Below, one piece after another: positions 14,071-28,000 of a stretch of 64,000 bases of DNA. Every line of letters starts with the position of its first letter. The stretch's first letter is position 1. The notes beneath the pieces are model-generated. The model worked only from the letters and a program-made list of their open reading frames with translations, had not been told where the DNA came from and did no database searches. The position numbers were made by a program, and so were the translations under genes. Source of the stretch: Pseudovirgaria hyperparasitica (Eukaryota; Ascomycota; Dothideomycetes; Acrospermales; Acrospermaceae); the NCBI RefSeq assembly GCF_010093815.1, contig NW_022985558.1, positions 461,038-525,037 on the forward strand, given 5' to 3'.

Positions 14071-14106
14071 TAAATTACTAGCACGCATAAATGGTAATAA
14101 TCTAGT

Positions 14107-14196
14107 TAATACTACTAGAGCTAATACTACTAGAGCTAATACCACTAGAACTAATACTACTAAAACTAATGCTACTAGAGCTAATACTACTAATAA
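14107..14196. repeat. 15-bp tandem repeat, 6 copies
   Basis: The unit TAATACTACTAGAGC is repeated six times with single transitions. It begins about 50 bp after the last zinc knuckle of the helicase relic. Read in the plus-strand frame that gives ANTTR, it is a pentapeptide repeat, so it may have been a low-complexity C-terminal tail of that gene. Confidence 0.85.
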
Positions 14197-17039
14197 AGTA
14201 ACTACTAGCGGCTAGGACGATAGAGACTACGAGGATGCCGGCCGAGACGGCGGTGTTATAATATATAAAGATATGGAAGTTAATTAGTAATAGCATATGA
14301 TTAGACTCACGTGTTAGGGCTACTTAGTCACGGCTTCTTAGTAAGTATACCTCTATATCTATTTTAGTTATAGTTACGATATTCTACTAGGTAGATAGTT
14401 TAGCTCTATTAAAGACCTATTAAGGGTATTTCTATTACGTCTACTCTAGTATAGACGCGCTATTAGATAATACGGCGCCACCAGGCACGTTAACCAGTAC
14501 CCACCGATTAAGAAATAAACACGATTCTATATCTACCGTGAGCCCCGGCCTAATAACGTAGGCTTCCTTTAGTTATCCCCTTTATACTTTTAAAACTACT
14601 TCTAGCCTTTATATTAGGAGATATTACTATCTAAAGAGAAAATATAAAAAAATATACGCCCTAATCAAAGCCTCTACCTTTAGACTTTAACTATAATATA
14701 TACGGGATATAGTAAACCCAAATATCGCGTACTTTAAAAGCATGGAAGGATATAATACTTGAATATAACGAAATATAGGCTCACGATACTCGGAGAGTAC
14801 CTAGGGATAAGTATATGAATATAAAATGGGATAAGACCAACGCGGCACCTCGTATATATATAGCCATATACCGTTCTAGACGTAGTCGCCTACGATATAA
14901 TATTACGAGATAAGAATCATGGCTATCCAATTCTATTAAGGGTATTAGACGATATAAAGTAAATAACTACACGCCCGACCACGCCACGCTAAGTTACGTA
15001 CGTGTTGTAAACGCGTGTTCGAGGAATAATAAGGATATAAACGAGGTTCACCTGGCAGGTGCCTCGTTATTCCGGCTTCTACCTCTATCGTCCGATCTAT
15101 ACCTCCGTCTTCCTTGCGCCTATAATATACCATGCGTATACTATATAATTAGTCCGTAAATTATAAACACTATATTAACTACGCACGTTAACTACACACG
15201 ATTAATATATTGAATCCGATTCCATAATAAAGTAACCGTCCGAATATAGTAATTACTATAGTACTACTTCGCATCTTAAGCCTAGATATATAAGTAAAGC
15301 GTGAAGCTATAGAGGCGTGTATAAGATAGCTATATATAGAAGCATATACGGCTACTCTACTCGTAGACTATAGGCGTTAAACTAAGAACGAGCTCGGCGT
15401 AAAAAGAGCACGTAAGATTATTAATAAGGTGGCGGGCGAATTCCTAGTAGTATAGGAAAGAGTAGTAGAGTGTATAGAGATAAAGGCGCTATACTATATC
15501 TACGACCAGGTACGCACTATAGTATAGAAAACCGTATATTATAGAAAAACTATCTCCGAGTATAAGAAGAGGCGTGTAATTATAGCCCTACATCCCACGA
15601 CCTTATAATCCCCGCCTATTACGACCTTATAACCTCCGCCTATCGCGACCTTATAACCCTCGCCTATCACGACCTTATAGCTCTCGTATACTACGACCTT
15701 ATAGCCTATACTCACAGCGGTCCCATAGCCCACTAACGTATATACTACGAGAAAAATCAAATTCATGATTAGGTTTAACGATAACGCATTCCTTAAAATA
15801 CTAGTACCTACATCTAACTAGTAGAAAGACCATAGCGACGCTTTATATATTAATTCGGTAGTATTTATACGGCGAATTAGGGTCTAATATACAACGAAGA
15901 CTAGGAGGGCACTTAACTAGAGCTATACTACTATATATTCTATCGTGCTAGTAGTCGAGTATATAATAAGTAAAACGGAACTAGAGGTAGATATTAGATG
16001 GCTCCTATAGTTAGTAATCGAATATATCCTAGAATATAGTAATAGTATAATACTCCTCGGCCTTAGATAGGATATAGATAGTATACCCGAAGTAAAACGA
16101 AATATAAACTAGCGACTAACATATAATAGTATAGACGGCTGTATATAGGTTACGCTCGAATAAATCCGCCCCTCCGTCCCTAATGCCACACTCGCTACGA
16201 TTAGTATAATAATAGTAATAGAAAGCTACCGCCTACGACGGTAGAGATACCCATAGAGATAGTATTATAGGTAGTAGATAGTATCACCTAAACGACTTAA
16301 CCCTTCCTCTAGTAATACTATATATACTACTATCGGTACCTAGGAAGTCGCGAGACCGATCTATAAGCTCTAAAGACAGTGACTTCGAAAGCCTTAAAAG
16401 TACCTTAGATATAGAGGATATAGATATCGCTTTTAAAGACTAATAGAATAATAAAAAGGGTACTAGAGGTAGTAAGAGTAGTGTGCGTACTTGGCTAAGG
16501 CGATGCGATCCGACGTAAGACGGCTTCTACCTACTATATATCGATATATACCCGATTCTACTAGCTATATAACTATGGCGCATATGTTTGGTCAAGACGT
16601 TATAACACTAGTATAAGCCGGCGTCTACCTGGTTCACGTTAGGATACGCCCGGTCCTACTAGCTATATTATTACTACGACTATAATCGTATAAGATCCAC
16701 TCTAATAATTAAACATTTACTTATATACTTTACTTCCTCCGTACTTATCGAAATTACGTTATAATTACTAAACGCGGCGACTTAACTCCCACCGCCTAAA
16801 TCTAGTTTTCATATCTTATTACTATTAACGCCGTCTTACTACCTATGGCCTAAGTCGTATATAGGAATAGATAGGCATAACGAGAGTCACGACTATCCTA
16901 GTTTAACTACCGGCTATAGAATGGCTAACCGTGACACGCATATACAACGTGCGGAGGCCTTAAGCGTTAGCGCCCTCCTACCTTATATCTAGTACCTCCG
17001 AGGCCCATACCTAATACCTAAAATAAGTTATAATATATA
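14197..17039. other. RIP-degraded sequence, unresolved
   Basis: No family was recognised. Plus-strand readings with TAG/TAA interruptions can be followed in pieces at about 14,450-14,900 and 15,290-15,900, so relic coding sequence is likely. The only clear structure is the 24-bp array reported separately at 15,598-15,717. Confidence 0.45.
15598..15717. repeat. 24-bp tandem repeat, 5 copies
   Basis: Five adjacent units begin with CGACCTTATA and continue with a pyrimidine-rich CCGCCTAT-like part. The last two copies are more diverged. As the unit is a multiple of three, it would code an octapeptide repeat in any frame, which explains the short open frame seen on the minus strand. Confidence 0.85.
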
Positions 17040-20000
17040 TAGGGCTACTATTATTAAGATAGTAAGTAAAGAAGTAGTGATAGAGCTTAAAACTAGTAGT
17101 ATAGATACTACTATACTCTATAGGATAGTTAAGGAAACCGTTACTAGAGAATTCAATTGGCACATCGCGGCTATAAATAGTAAGTTAGTACCGACGGTTA
17201 CGACCATAGATATAATAGAGGCTAAACTAGACATAGATACTATAGGTATAGGTACGTAGACATAGTTACCGCTGGAACATAAGGAGAAAGATAATATGGA
17301 AGATACTAAAATGGAAGACGACGTAGCTAGTATACTTAGACACATATATATACACACGGTCCTAGATACTAACATTAGAGTAGTATCGAATATAGGCGCG
17401 GTTATAACTACTAACATAGATAATCTATCTATGAATATCGTCGTGCCTAGCGAAGCTTATCCACGCGTAAACATACTAGCTATAGAGATATAGTTATAGT
17501 TGCCGCCGGAACATGCGGAGAAAGAGAACGTGGAAGATACTAAAATGGAAGACGACGCAGCTAGTATGCTTAGATACATATATATATACATGGTCCTAGA
17601 TGCTAACATTAGAGTAGTATCGAAGATAGGTACGGCTATAACTACCGACATAGATAATCTACCTACGAATGTCGTCGTGCCTAGCGAAGCTTATCCACGC
17701 GTAAATATACTAGCTATAGAGATATAGTTATAGTTGCCGCCGGAACATGCGGAGAAAGAGAACGTGGAAGATACTAAAATGGAAGACGACGCAGCTAGTA
17801 TACTTAGATATATATATATATACATGGTCCTAGATGCTAACATTAGAGTAGTATCGAAGATAGATGCGGCTATAACCACCGATATAGATAACTACCTATG
17901 AATATCGTCGTGCCTAGCGAAGCTTATCCACGCGTAAACATACTAGCTATAGAGATATAGTTATAGTTACCGTCGGAATATACGGAGAAAGAGAACGTGG
18001 AAGATACTAAAATAGAAGACGACGTAGCTAGTATACTTAGACATATATATATATACATGGTTCTAGATACTAATATTAGAGTAGTATTAAAGACAGGTGC
18101 GGCTATAATTACTAATATAGACAATTCCCCCACGAATGCCGTCGTGCCTCTAGATACCGGCGAGACTTATCTACGGCTACTAGAAATAAAGAGGACACTC
18201 TCGGATAATATAGTAAACCTAGTCGATTCTCCGAAACGCCTAAAACTAGAATATATTATACTACTAGATATCGACCGGTAGACATATGAAAACCAGGAAC
18301 TATTCGGGTTAGTAGATAATTTGTATAGTAGATATATATCGGATAGTATATTAGCGAACGGCCTTGACTTTAAAATCCTTTCTATAGACGACGACTCTAA
18401 TAGAGATAAAGTAAAGCTAGATATAGAGGACTTAATTCCGGTAGATAACGATATTAGTACGAAACTATAGGAAGCGTAAGTCATACTAAGAAGTAAGTAG
18501 GAATATATACTACCATACTAATGTATCTATAGAATATTCGCCGTTAATAACTCTAATAAAGTAGTCTAAGCTATCTCTTATTATACGGAAGAGATACGGT
18601 TACTTACTATAAGTATGTTTAGGCTTACGCTAGACGACCTAATAAAGGAGTTCGGCTATATACCCACTCTATATCTAGCCTTTAGTATAAGTGGGTCATA
18701 TAGGCCATGGGCCGGCTAGTTACTCGCGGTAGTTACTATGTTTAAGTAGCGGGCGGGTCCGTGGAAGTGCTAGATCTTAGTAGATGGTCTAGGGCTAGGG
18801 AAGATAATCGTGCTTATAATGTTCATCCACCTCGCGTTTTATTAGGACTTTCTACGCGATAATATAGAACTTAATCTAGGAAATTATCTATAACCGACTT
18901 AAGACTCGGGCATGGATAGGAAGTGTCCGATATAATCTCTACATCCGATTAAATGTCCGTGTAGCTAGACCGATAATTTCGTCCATGTGCCCCGCCTTTA
19001 AGGACCATTTATACTATACTACCTAAGGTCCCTTCTAATAGCGCATTGGCCGCAGCGCTTTAAATAGATGTATAACGATACGGATAGCATGTTTACCGAT
19101 TAAATTGATAAACGGAACCTAATAAAGATAATAGTACGGCTGGTATACTCGAAAACCCTTACCGACGCCCCTAGTATCTAATAATTCTCGCATATAGACC
19201 GATAATACTTAGCTAAGAGATACCTATACCCCGAATGGGAACATAGCGTCGATATTAGTAATACTACTAAATTTAAGACCGACGAGGAGTATATTATTAG
19301 AGCATGGTTGATTCCCGTTAATAGGACCGCTACTACCGAATTTCCGTCGCGATACACGAAGAACCATATAATCTATAGTACCATCTAGAGTATAGAACCC
19401 TAATATCTTAAATCTTTTAAGGGACGCGTGGTTATAAGAGTAAAGAGGGCGAAATAATTTAGTACTAAAAATACTTAAACTCGCGAAGTAGCATTCCTCG
19501 GTATATTAATAGTAGACGAGTTCTATTCCGCAAAGAACCCCGATATAAAATAGTATAAATATACGATATATAATGCCCTTATATTTAGTATATAGGTTAG
19601 TGTAACGCCCCTCTCGAATAGTCTAGTAGATATTCTAGCGGCTATTGAGGCAGGTGCTCTAGATAAGTTACCCGACTACGTCGACGATAATACTACTAAA
19701 AGGGTATTCGAGAGCCTATAGAATAAAACTATAAGGAAGATTATTATAACGTGGTTAAATAAACTCCTTAGTTTAATAAAAGGCAAGCTAGCGGATACGA
19801 TGGCCGCGATAGTCCGTAGGGCATTAGAAACCATAGAAGGTAAGCGCATACTACGTATGGTAGCCGATTGGTATTTACTATTTATTCTATAACGGGGACT
19901 ACTAACTAAATGGTTTAACGGAGAGGCATGTCTATCTATAATATTAAAGCTAGTAGTAGAGTTTATATCCGTCCCGGCTATAGAACTAGAGAAGATAATT

Positions 20001-20520
20001 ATACGGTTATACGAGAATAGAGGTAGATAGTTTAATAATCTATAGCCTAACGGAACGCCGTAGGACTCGTAGATATAATCTATCGCCTAGAGTAAATCGA
20101 AAGGGGGTACCGGGTCCAGGCTTAACGCATACTACCATTAGGCTAGGCTAGCTACTACATATATACTACTTATATACCTTACTAATAAAAAGATAGAAGA
20201 CGAGTAAATTAATATTACGCTCACGCGTCGGAGGGATAGTAATAATAGTATACCGAGTAAGATAATCACCAATCCCGTACGCGAAGCGCTCCTATAGCTA
20301 GATAAGGCCATACAAAAGGAGATAGTATCACTAGCTAATAAACACGCTTCGAAGGTAAACTAGATCCGTAACTTTATTAATAATAACGTTTATAATGAAA
20401 GTACTAGACGCGCGCGACGAACATCCGCCGACCGCCTAGAGAAAATCGTACTTATATATACCGTACCGGCAAGCTTAATGTTTCTATACTTAGTAAGTGT
20501 TTATACTACCTACTAGTAAC
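17040..20520 (+). pseudogene. SNF2-type ATPase relic with N-terminal repeats
   Basis: From 17,997 one plus-strand frame runs to beyond 18,840 with only TAG/TAA breaks. It contains the end of the 78-residue repeats, then an unrecognised stretch, then RPW-x-Q-like and VDGLGLGKIIVLIM at about 18,780-18,825, which is the SNF2 motif I (GLGKT with Thr now Ile, ACC/ACA to AT-). Downstream, motif II reads VDEFYSAKNP (about 19,513-19,542, expected DExHxxKN), followed by VSVTPLSNS (about 19,596-19,622, expected SxTPLxN). Order and spacing fit Snf2-family DNA translocases. The C-terminal helicase lobe is readable in pieces to about 20,520 without clear motifs. The family remodels chromatin or acts in repair; here it is a dead copy, probably part of a repeated element rather than a host gene. 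Confidence 0.75.
17265..18150 (+). repeat. 234-bp tandem repeat, 4 copies
   Basis: The phrase GAAGATACTAAAATGGAAGA or a close variant starts at 17,299, 17,533, 17,767 and 18,000, giving periods of 234, 234 and 233 bp. Copies two and three are nearly identical; copies one and four differ mostly by transitions, and the fourth runs out into unique sequence after about 150 bp. A 78-residue protein repeat results on the plus strand (segments such as KENVEDTKMEDDAA and PSEAYPRVNILAIEI). The frame of the last copy continues, across TAG codons only, into the SNF2 ATPase relic. Confidence 0.92.
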
Positions 20521-21129
20521 GTAATTCACTAATATATATAGGTACTACGTCCATATGCATAAGCGAAAATGTTAGTATATTTACCAGCCGGCCTAAGTAC
20601 GTCCGAATTAAATAAGGTATATAGATTATTTAGGTCGACCAAGTCGGATTCTCCGTGTATTCTACTAGTATTAGCTTTATAGGTCTGCGAAGGATAAGAC
20701 CTAATAGTCGCCGGTTTTATAGTATTAGTGGACTAATGCTTACGTAAGGAGACGTGGCCGTAGGCAAGTATAAGATATTATCACCATGGATAATATCGGC
20801 CTATAGTATATACGTATGCTTTGATTTTAGACTATTTAGAGGTCGAGGCTAGACTCGCCGCGTTAGGTAAGGTAATCGAAAGCACGAGGATATAAGCCTT
20901 AGACCTAGGAAAAGAAGATATAGCTATAGTAGAGATAGCCACACCTAACATGCTAGTAATAGGCGTACGCTTTAATCCTATAGAGATATAGTAGTATAGA
21001 AGTAAGTAAGGTAGTCGGTTAATTAGCTTCTAAGAGACTAGATAGTATGGTAGTATAAATACGAACCGCTGTTTACTCATGATTACATGTCTATATATAT
21101 CTATACGTAAAGAGAAATAAGATATTTAT

Positions 21130-21455
21130 TCTATACCGTTATATAGTAGGACGTTACTATATATGCCGGTATATAACGGAATATTCCGACATGCGCCGGT
21201 ATATTATAGAATATTTCTAGATACTCGAAGTATAGTCGTAGTATAAAGTAGCATTACTATTATATACCGGCATATGGTAGGACGTTACTATATATACCGG
21301 TATATAACGGGATCATGTTCTAACATACTATACGCCGCCGGTATATCATAGAATATTCCTAGATACTCGAAGTATAGTCGTAATATAAAGTAGTATTACT
21401 ATACTATACCGGTATTTAGTAGGACGTTACTATATATACCGGCATATAACGGGAT
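21130..21455. repeat. ~140-bp tandem repeat with ATACCGGTAT cores
   Basis: TAGGACGTTACTATATA recurs at about 21,147, 21,288 and 21,420, and CTAGATACTCGAAGTATAG at about 21,217 and 21,359, so a unit of 132-142 bp is present in about 2.3 copies. Each unit has palindromic TATACCGGTATA-like cores. No coding potential is seen. Confidence 0.82.
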
Positions 21456-21479
21456 TAAACGTTTTCTTAACGTTCGATA

Positions 21480-21655
21480 GAACGATTCTAAAAGAACCGG
21501 GATGGCTCTAGGAGAACTAGAATAACTCCGGGAGGACTAGGACGACTCTAGGAGGATTAGGATAACTCTAGAAGTACCGGGACGACTCTAGGAGGATTGG
21601 GACAACTCTAGAAGTACCGGGACCCATTTGGGATAACTTTAGAAGTACCGGGAGA
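21480..21655. repeat. 20-bp tandem repeat array
   Basis: Units such as GACGACTCTAGGAGGATTAG and GATAACTCTAGAAGTACCGG alternate head to tail for about 170 bp, with one 9-bp interruption (GACCCATTT). The unit is not a multiple of three and does not code an open repeat. It lies between the ~140-bp repeats and the gypsy relic, where the downstream LTR of the latter would be expected, but it does not look like an LTR. Confidence 0.75.
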
Positions 21656-22079
21656 CCTAGAAGCATTGGGAGCGCCGTATCTTTCCTAATAAAGTATCTT
21701 TTTCTCCTATACCTCCTTCTTCTTTTCTTCCTTATTAGTTCCTAACGGGGCCCGTTCTATAGTAACGAAATAGGCCTTCGATAGGTAGGCTTCGATTACA
21801 CGACCGGTTTTAATATATGGTAGGTGGAATTCGCGTAAACGCCATTATGTCTTCTTTTAAGTATTACTTACTTTAATAATAAGTTTTATTATTTTATAGT
21901 GATAATAGGGTTCATTATTCTCTTTCGATAATAGAGTTCATCGTTCTTTTTCGATAATGGAGTTCATCGTCATAAGGCTACTTTTATAAGTATCCCTTCC
22001 CTCCTTAAAAAAACTTCTATCCCCTAGAAGAAGATATCGATTCTAGAGAAACGTAAATATTCTTCTCTATTAAAGTCTT

Positions 22080-25000
22080 GCGGAGTAGGAATCACTACTT
22101 CTACCCGGGTTCGTGTAGCGTCGTCGAGGTGTTCCGTAAGTTATTTATAATAGTTTTCCTTATCGCTACTCTCCTTATGTTCCTCGGTAATTCTTCTAAT
22201 TAGTAGTCGCAAGGGCTCGTCGTAACTCTCGTTACTTACATTTCTTATAAAATATTTCTTTAACCTATGGCTAGGAAACGTCCCTCTAAGCATGGCTCTA
22301 TTAAGCTCCGCGAGCTTATAAGTATAATTAAACACGGACTAGATTCTATATGGCCCCCTCTAATACTACCTTAGCTTCCGCTCTATATCCTTCTATCGCT
22401 ACGAGTTATATAGAAGGATAATCGTATCAACTAGTAACGACTCTTAATGAAGGTAATAGTCGTTATTCTATGCCTCTCTTAATTCCTTACGCGTTCGTAT
22501 CGTGTGGGTATAGGCCTCCTTAAGATTCTCGGATCTTCTCTTAAGTTATCTAGCTTAAAGAGCGAGTAAGTCGGATGTTAATTACACCTTATCCTAAGGG
22601 AGCATTTAGAGTGACTCGAATTCGACTTTAATAGATATAATTAGTTTATGGCCGAGCACGAGGTATACGGTACTATACCCTATACTAGCACGTGTTATTA
22701 TTCTATCTACCTAGATAACCGCATGGAGGTGGCCGGGCTAGTTCTTGAATCCGCCATTAGTTATCTTCGCGAGAGTATTAGCGAGTAGTATAAAACTTCT
22801 CTCGATAATCCCATTTACTTAGGGATTATATATAGACGTAACCTTCTAATAAATTCTATAGAGTCGGAGGAGCTCCTCTATGGCACCTATATTTTCTCTA
22901 CTACCGTTATAGATGATTTTAGGAATAATTCTATATCTATAGATTACGTTCTTAAAGAGGAACTTTACGACGACTATAGACGTAGCCGCTATACATACCT
23001 CCGCCTTAGTCTATCCGCTTAGCTATTCTTATATAGATACCACTTTACTATACCCTATAGAAGGTGGTAGCGTCGTTACGTCTAAGTATATTCTTTACTA
23101 AAGAATAGGCGTTATAACGTAGTAGAGCCCTTTATTAAGACCTCTAAGGAGTTTACTTCGTCGTTAATATTTATTATAGGTTTTTACGTACTATCGCACG
23201 TCTCTATGTATATCTACCTACTAATACTTATCCTTAATCCTTCTAAGGGTCCCTTCGCTACCTCTATAATCTATCTCGTTATAAGTGGCGGTAATTATAC
23301 ACGCCCTAGTATTCGGATCCTTAATTACTCGTGTATGTTAGCGATATCTATCTCCTCTCTACTAGAGTATTCGGTCACGTATAAGGAACTTTAGGTAGTC
23401 GGTTATAAAGGCCTTATACGCTCGGTCGGTTAGATTAGTTAGCCTCTTAAGTATAGTAAGGTACTTTATAATCCTCTACTATTTATCGCTATATTCATCT
23501 ATTAAGGGAGACTTAATAGCGGTATAGTTAAGTATCCCTATCGTGTAATCTCTCCCGCTAACGGGCTTAATTAACGACGTCTCTAGCACGTCTATATATA
23601 GAGCCATATCTACGAACTCGTCTAGATTAAAGGTAGAGATATCTAGTGGTTCTTCTCCTTTATACATCCGTAAGATACCGTTAGCGACTACGTTACGCTT
23701 TCTAGGTACGTATCTAACTATAAAGTTCTATAGCTAAATCCACGCGAGCCATCTAGTAATAAGCGCCCCTAGTAAGTTAGTTATAGTATGGTTAATTTAA
23801 GCGACTAGAGTATTCGCGTCTATTTCTATAATAAAGTACGTACTATAGAGGTATTACTAGAACTTCTATAACGCGTAGAGGAGGGCTCGGTACTCTAGCT
23901 TCACGGTGTCGTAGTTTCTCTTAGCTTTTAACTATATTCCTCTATTATACCGCGATGGCTAACATTTATAATTCTCGTTCTCCTATATTAACGTAGCTCT
24001 CTACCTAATATTACTAGAGTCTACTACTAGGATTATATCTCCCGTACCTATCCCGTACTATAACGTTATTAGTACGGGAGTAGTAGTTAGAGCTATCTTT
24101 AGCGCGTCTATCGAGGTCTACTCCTTAGCTATCTACTACTAGGCCGATTTATTCTTTAATAGTATAAATAGTAGTAATGTAATAATAGTGTACCCGGGGA
24201 TCCATATCCGGAAATATATATAAACGCCAAGGAAGGCTCGTATATTTATCGTGTTTTTATAGGGTTTCTAGTCCCTAATAGTAGTAACCTTTTTATTACT
24301 CGGTCGCCTCCCTTTAATATCGTAGACGTATCCTATAACGTTAGCGGCTTTAATATACTACTAAGTCTTCTTACTACTTAGAGTGTATCCGGCACGCTCT
24401 ATATCTACGAGAACCTTATCCACGTTAATTAAATATTCTAGGATATATCTATAAATTCTAGGTAGGGCCTCCTTAGAGTTATATTTCGTTATAGGTCCTT
24501 TAATACCTAAGTTATCTAGGAATAGTAGAGCCCTCTCCGGGATATGTTCTTATATAATAGTTAATATAATCCTAATAAACTAAGCTACTAAATTAGTAGC
24601 CCCTTAAGGTAATATTATCCTATATAGTAATCCTAGGGGCGTTATAAACCCCGTTAAGTCTTAGTAATACTCTACTAATAGAATCTAATCATATTCTAAG
24701 AAGAAGTTAGTAAACGTTAAGACGGCTATCCCCGTAAAGTACTCCGAGAACTCTTTACACGAGGGCGGCGTGGCCGTATTACGAATGGTAACTCGGTTAA
24801 TTTCTATCGCCGAATTAATTAACCTATAATCTCGTTCCTTATTGGCTTCCTTCTTCTTTTCCACGAGAAAATAGGCGTTTTAATAAGGACTACTATAGGG
24901 CTCGAGCCTTCCGCTATTAAGACGCTCTTTTAGAATCGTAAGTACCTTCCTATAAAGGGCTCTAGAAATATTAAAGTTCTTAGTCTACTATACCTTATGT

Positions 25001-28000
25001 TCTACCGTTCGGATCTCCTACGGAGGTGCTACCTCTTCGTTAAATTTACTAAGGTATAAGAATTTCTATGCTAGTGCTTCCTCGCGATATAATAAGATTA
25101 TACGTAGTAACTTAAGTTCCGCGGGATATAGCTCTATTCTAATCTTTAGCTAACTTATACGTAGAGACGTTAGACGTGTTCCTAGTAGGATAGTTACCCT
25201 TCGAGGCTCTATTAGCCTATTAAACGCGTTAAGGCCTAGGTGGACGGCTGGAAGAAGTACCTACCGTGCGATTACTCGTTCACGCTAGTCTAGATACCCT
25301 AATAGATTCCTAGAAACCTTTCGGTGGGCTTCGGAGTTATCCATAGAGTATACTTTAACTCCCTTTCTTTTATATATAGTAGCCATACTAAATCCCTTTA
25401 ATACCCCGGATGAATACCGTCTTTAGAGGCCGGTGGAGCCTACTATAAGCCGTTCTATTATTATACCTTATTTATATACGAAGGTAGCGTACCTTACCGC
25501 CGTAACTAGGGCGGCTAAGTTATCTTTTCTCGATAACCAAGTAACATTTTTAGGCCGGATTTTCTCGGAAAGCAACTCTATATAACTTATTTCTATATCC
25601 GTATAAAAATATAGCCTATCCCCTTCGTTAGTAGGTTTACTAGACTCTATTTAGTACGGATTATTAGTTAAGGGTAGCCCTTAACTAATAATCCGGCTTA
25701 ACTCCGGCTTCCGGCGATATATTCCGCTATATAGTTAGTCTCTAGCCACGGAGTTACCCTCCTTCTCTAAGACTAGAATATACTTATCCGGACTAGTTTT
25801 AAAGGTTATACATTCTTATCTATATACGGAGTAGACTATTAAGAGTACTTACCTAGAGGCTAACCTCTATACCGTAAGTAAGGCCTGTCTAGTATATAGC
25901 TCCCCTAGGATAAGGTTATAATTAAGTTCGCTATATACGAATATCGAAGTAGCTATAATAATCTAACCTATATAGATAGGGTATTACTATACTATTCCCA
26001 CGAATAGAGTACTATACTAAGTAGCGCTAACTAAACTCGAGTTCTTTATATATAGTAGAAGCGAAGATATCGCTAGCCTAAGACGCCTCGTAGCATCTAG
26101 TCGAATGCTATTTACCTATGCGCCACTATCGAATAGTACTATACTAGTTACCCTTTTAGGACTAACTTCCACGGAGTACCTCGGACACTCGGCTACTAGC
26201 CTTACTATCCCTTCCTTAAGCTAATTAATGTCTCGTTACGTAATAGCCGTCCCCGTGGTATAGAGGGGTACTAATATATTAAGTTTATTTATCTCGGGAG
26301 CTATAGTATAGTCGTTTCTTCCTTTCTTCTCGGCTCTCTCTTCTCGAGCCTTACGGACCTCCCTAGCTATAAAGTTAGAGGCGCCCTTCTTGAACACCGC
26401 ACGACGTAAGTCGCCATTAAGGCTTAATAGTTCGCTAATAGTAATATTTATAGTTATTCCTAGAACGCGTACCAGCCATACTTCGCTAGCTTCTATACTT
26501 AGCCGCTATCCTTTACGTAGATAGTTATTAAGCTTAATACCTCGGATACGTGCCTTTTAACTAGGATTTAGGCTATTACCTTTATCTATCTTATCCTCTA
26601 GCGCCGTTAGCTCTTATTTAGATATTCCCTAGTCGCTACTCTTCTTACCGTCCTTCTATTCCTTAATAATCCTTATATACTACCCTTTACGCATTCTACG
26701 GAGACGGGCGATCTTTCTTTTCTTAGTACGATTAGGTATACTCTTCGTAATCCCCCTTCTAGATATTATGAGCATAGCGGGCTCTTCTAGGGCTATCTCC
26801 TTATAGATATATCTATTACTAGCTACGTCGAAGCGTTCGTGGAATTCTATATATCTATCTTTCTTACTCTCGGGCGACGTAACTTCTTCTTCCGAATCGC
26901 TATCTACTAAGGCCTAGTAGGGACCCTTCGTAGATTTTATACTAATACTATATACCGGCACTCCCTATGAAGCGTTAATATTTACTACGGACGTAGAAAC
27001 CTTCACTCCTCCTCCGTACTAGCTTAGGCCGTTTTAAACCATTACTACGTAGTTCTAGATAGCTTATAGAGTAGCTTATAGCCCTACTAAGGAGGGTAGT
27101 AATAGAATTTCTTCTCTATTCGCCCTAAAACGCCCTTAGAACACTCGTACCCTATTAATATTTAGTAATCCGTCTCTAATGTATCCTACTATCTCCGGAT
27201 ATCTATATATTAGATAATCTCCTCTATACGTGATATATACAATTGGTCTTCGAGGTCTATCCTAGACTATAACGCCTTCTTAGGAGTCTCGGGTAGAGAC
27301 ATATTCTCTATTCTATATATAATTCTATAGATAAACTTACGTTAGTTCTATAGGCATGCCTCGTACTTAGAGATATACTAAAAGATTTAGCCTTCGCGTC
27401 TACTAGTTAATAATGGCCGAAAGTAGCTTAGGTTCGTACTTCTTAAGGGATGGGAATAAGGGATTAGAGGTAAAGTAGGACTTTATCTTAATTAACGTAA
27501 GGTCTAGTTTACTAAATCTCTCTACCATCTTATTAAACTTATCCGATTCTAGCGCGACGTATACTACGACTAGAGAGGGGTAGTTAAATTTATTAGTTCT
27601 TCTTTCTTCATGTAACTACTCTTCTAAGCCGGTCTTCTTACTCCCTATCTTTGATTTATAGTATATAGCTATAGCTAGCTCTTATGCGGCTAAGTGCTTA
27701 TTAATACGAGCTAGTTCCTTAAGTACTCTAGCCTTTCGTAATACGAAGCCATAGATAATTACCTAGTCGTAACTATGTACTTCCATTATGAGTTAACATT
27801 TCTCTATAGCCCGAGCCTTAAGACTATTAGGTAGCCCTTCTAGGAAGAGCTCTATTCGCGAATATAAGCTTAGGCTTCCTTTAGCTATAAGTTTCTCCAT
27901 GATAACACGATACTAGGAGTAGTATATAGGGAGAGAGTAGGATGGGTCTACTTTAACCATTTCCACGTATTTTCGGATAAAGTAGATGGTGCCTTCCTCG

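Noticed and set aside
17118-17879. Several short open frames on both strands over the 234-bp repeats
   Set aside because: They repeat with the same period and are fragments or antisense shadows of the repeat itself, inside a RIP-inactivated relic.
21130-21655. Direct repeats considered as a CRISPR array
   Set aside because: The units are adjacent or differ in length without unique spacers, and the genome is eukaryotic; they are satellite-like repeats.
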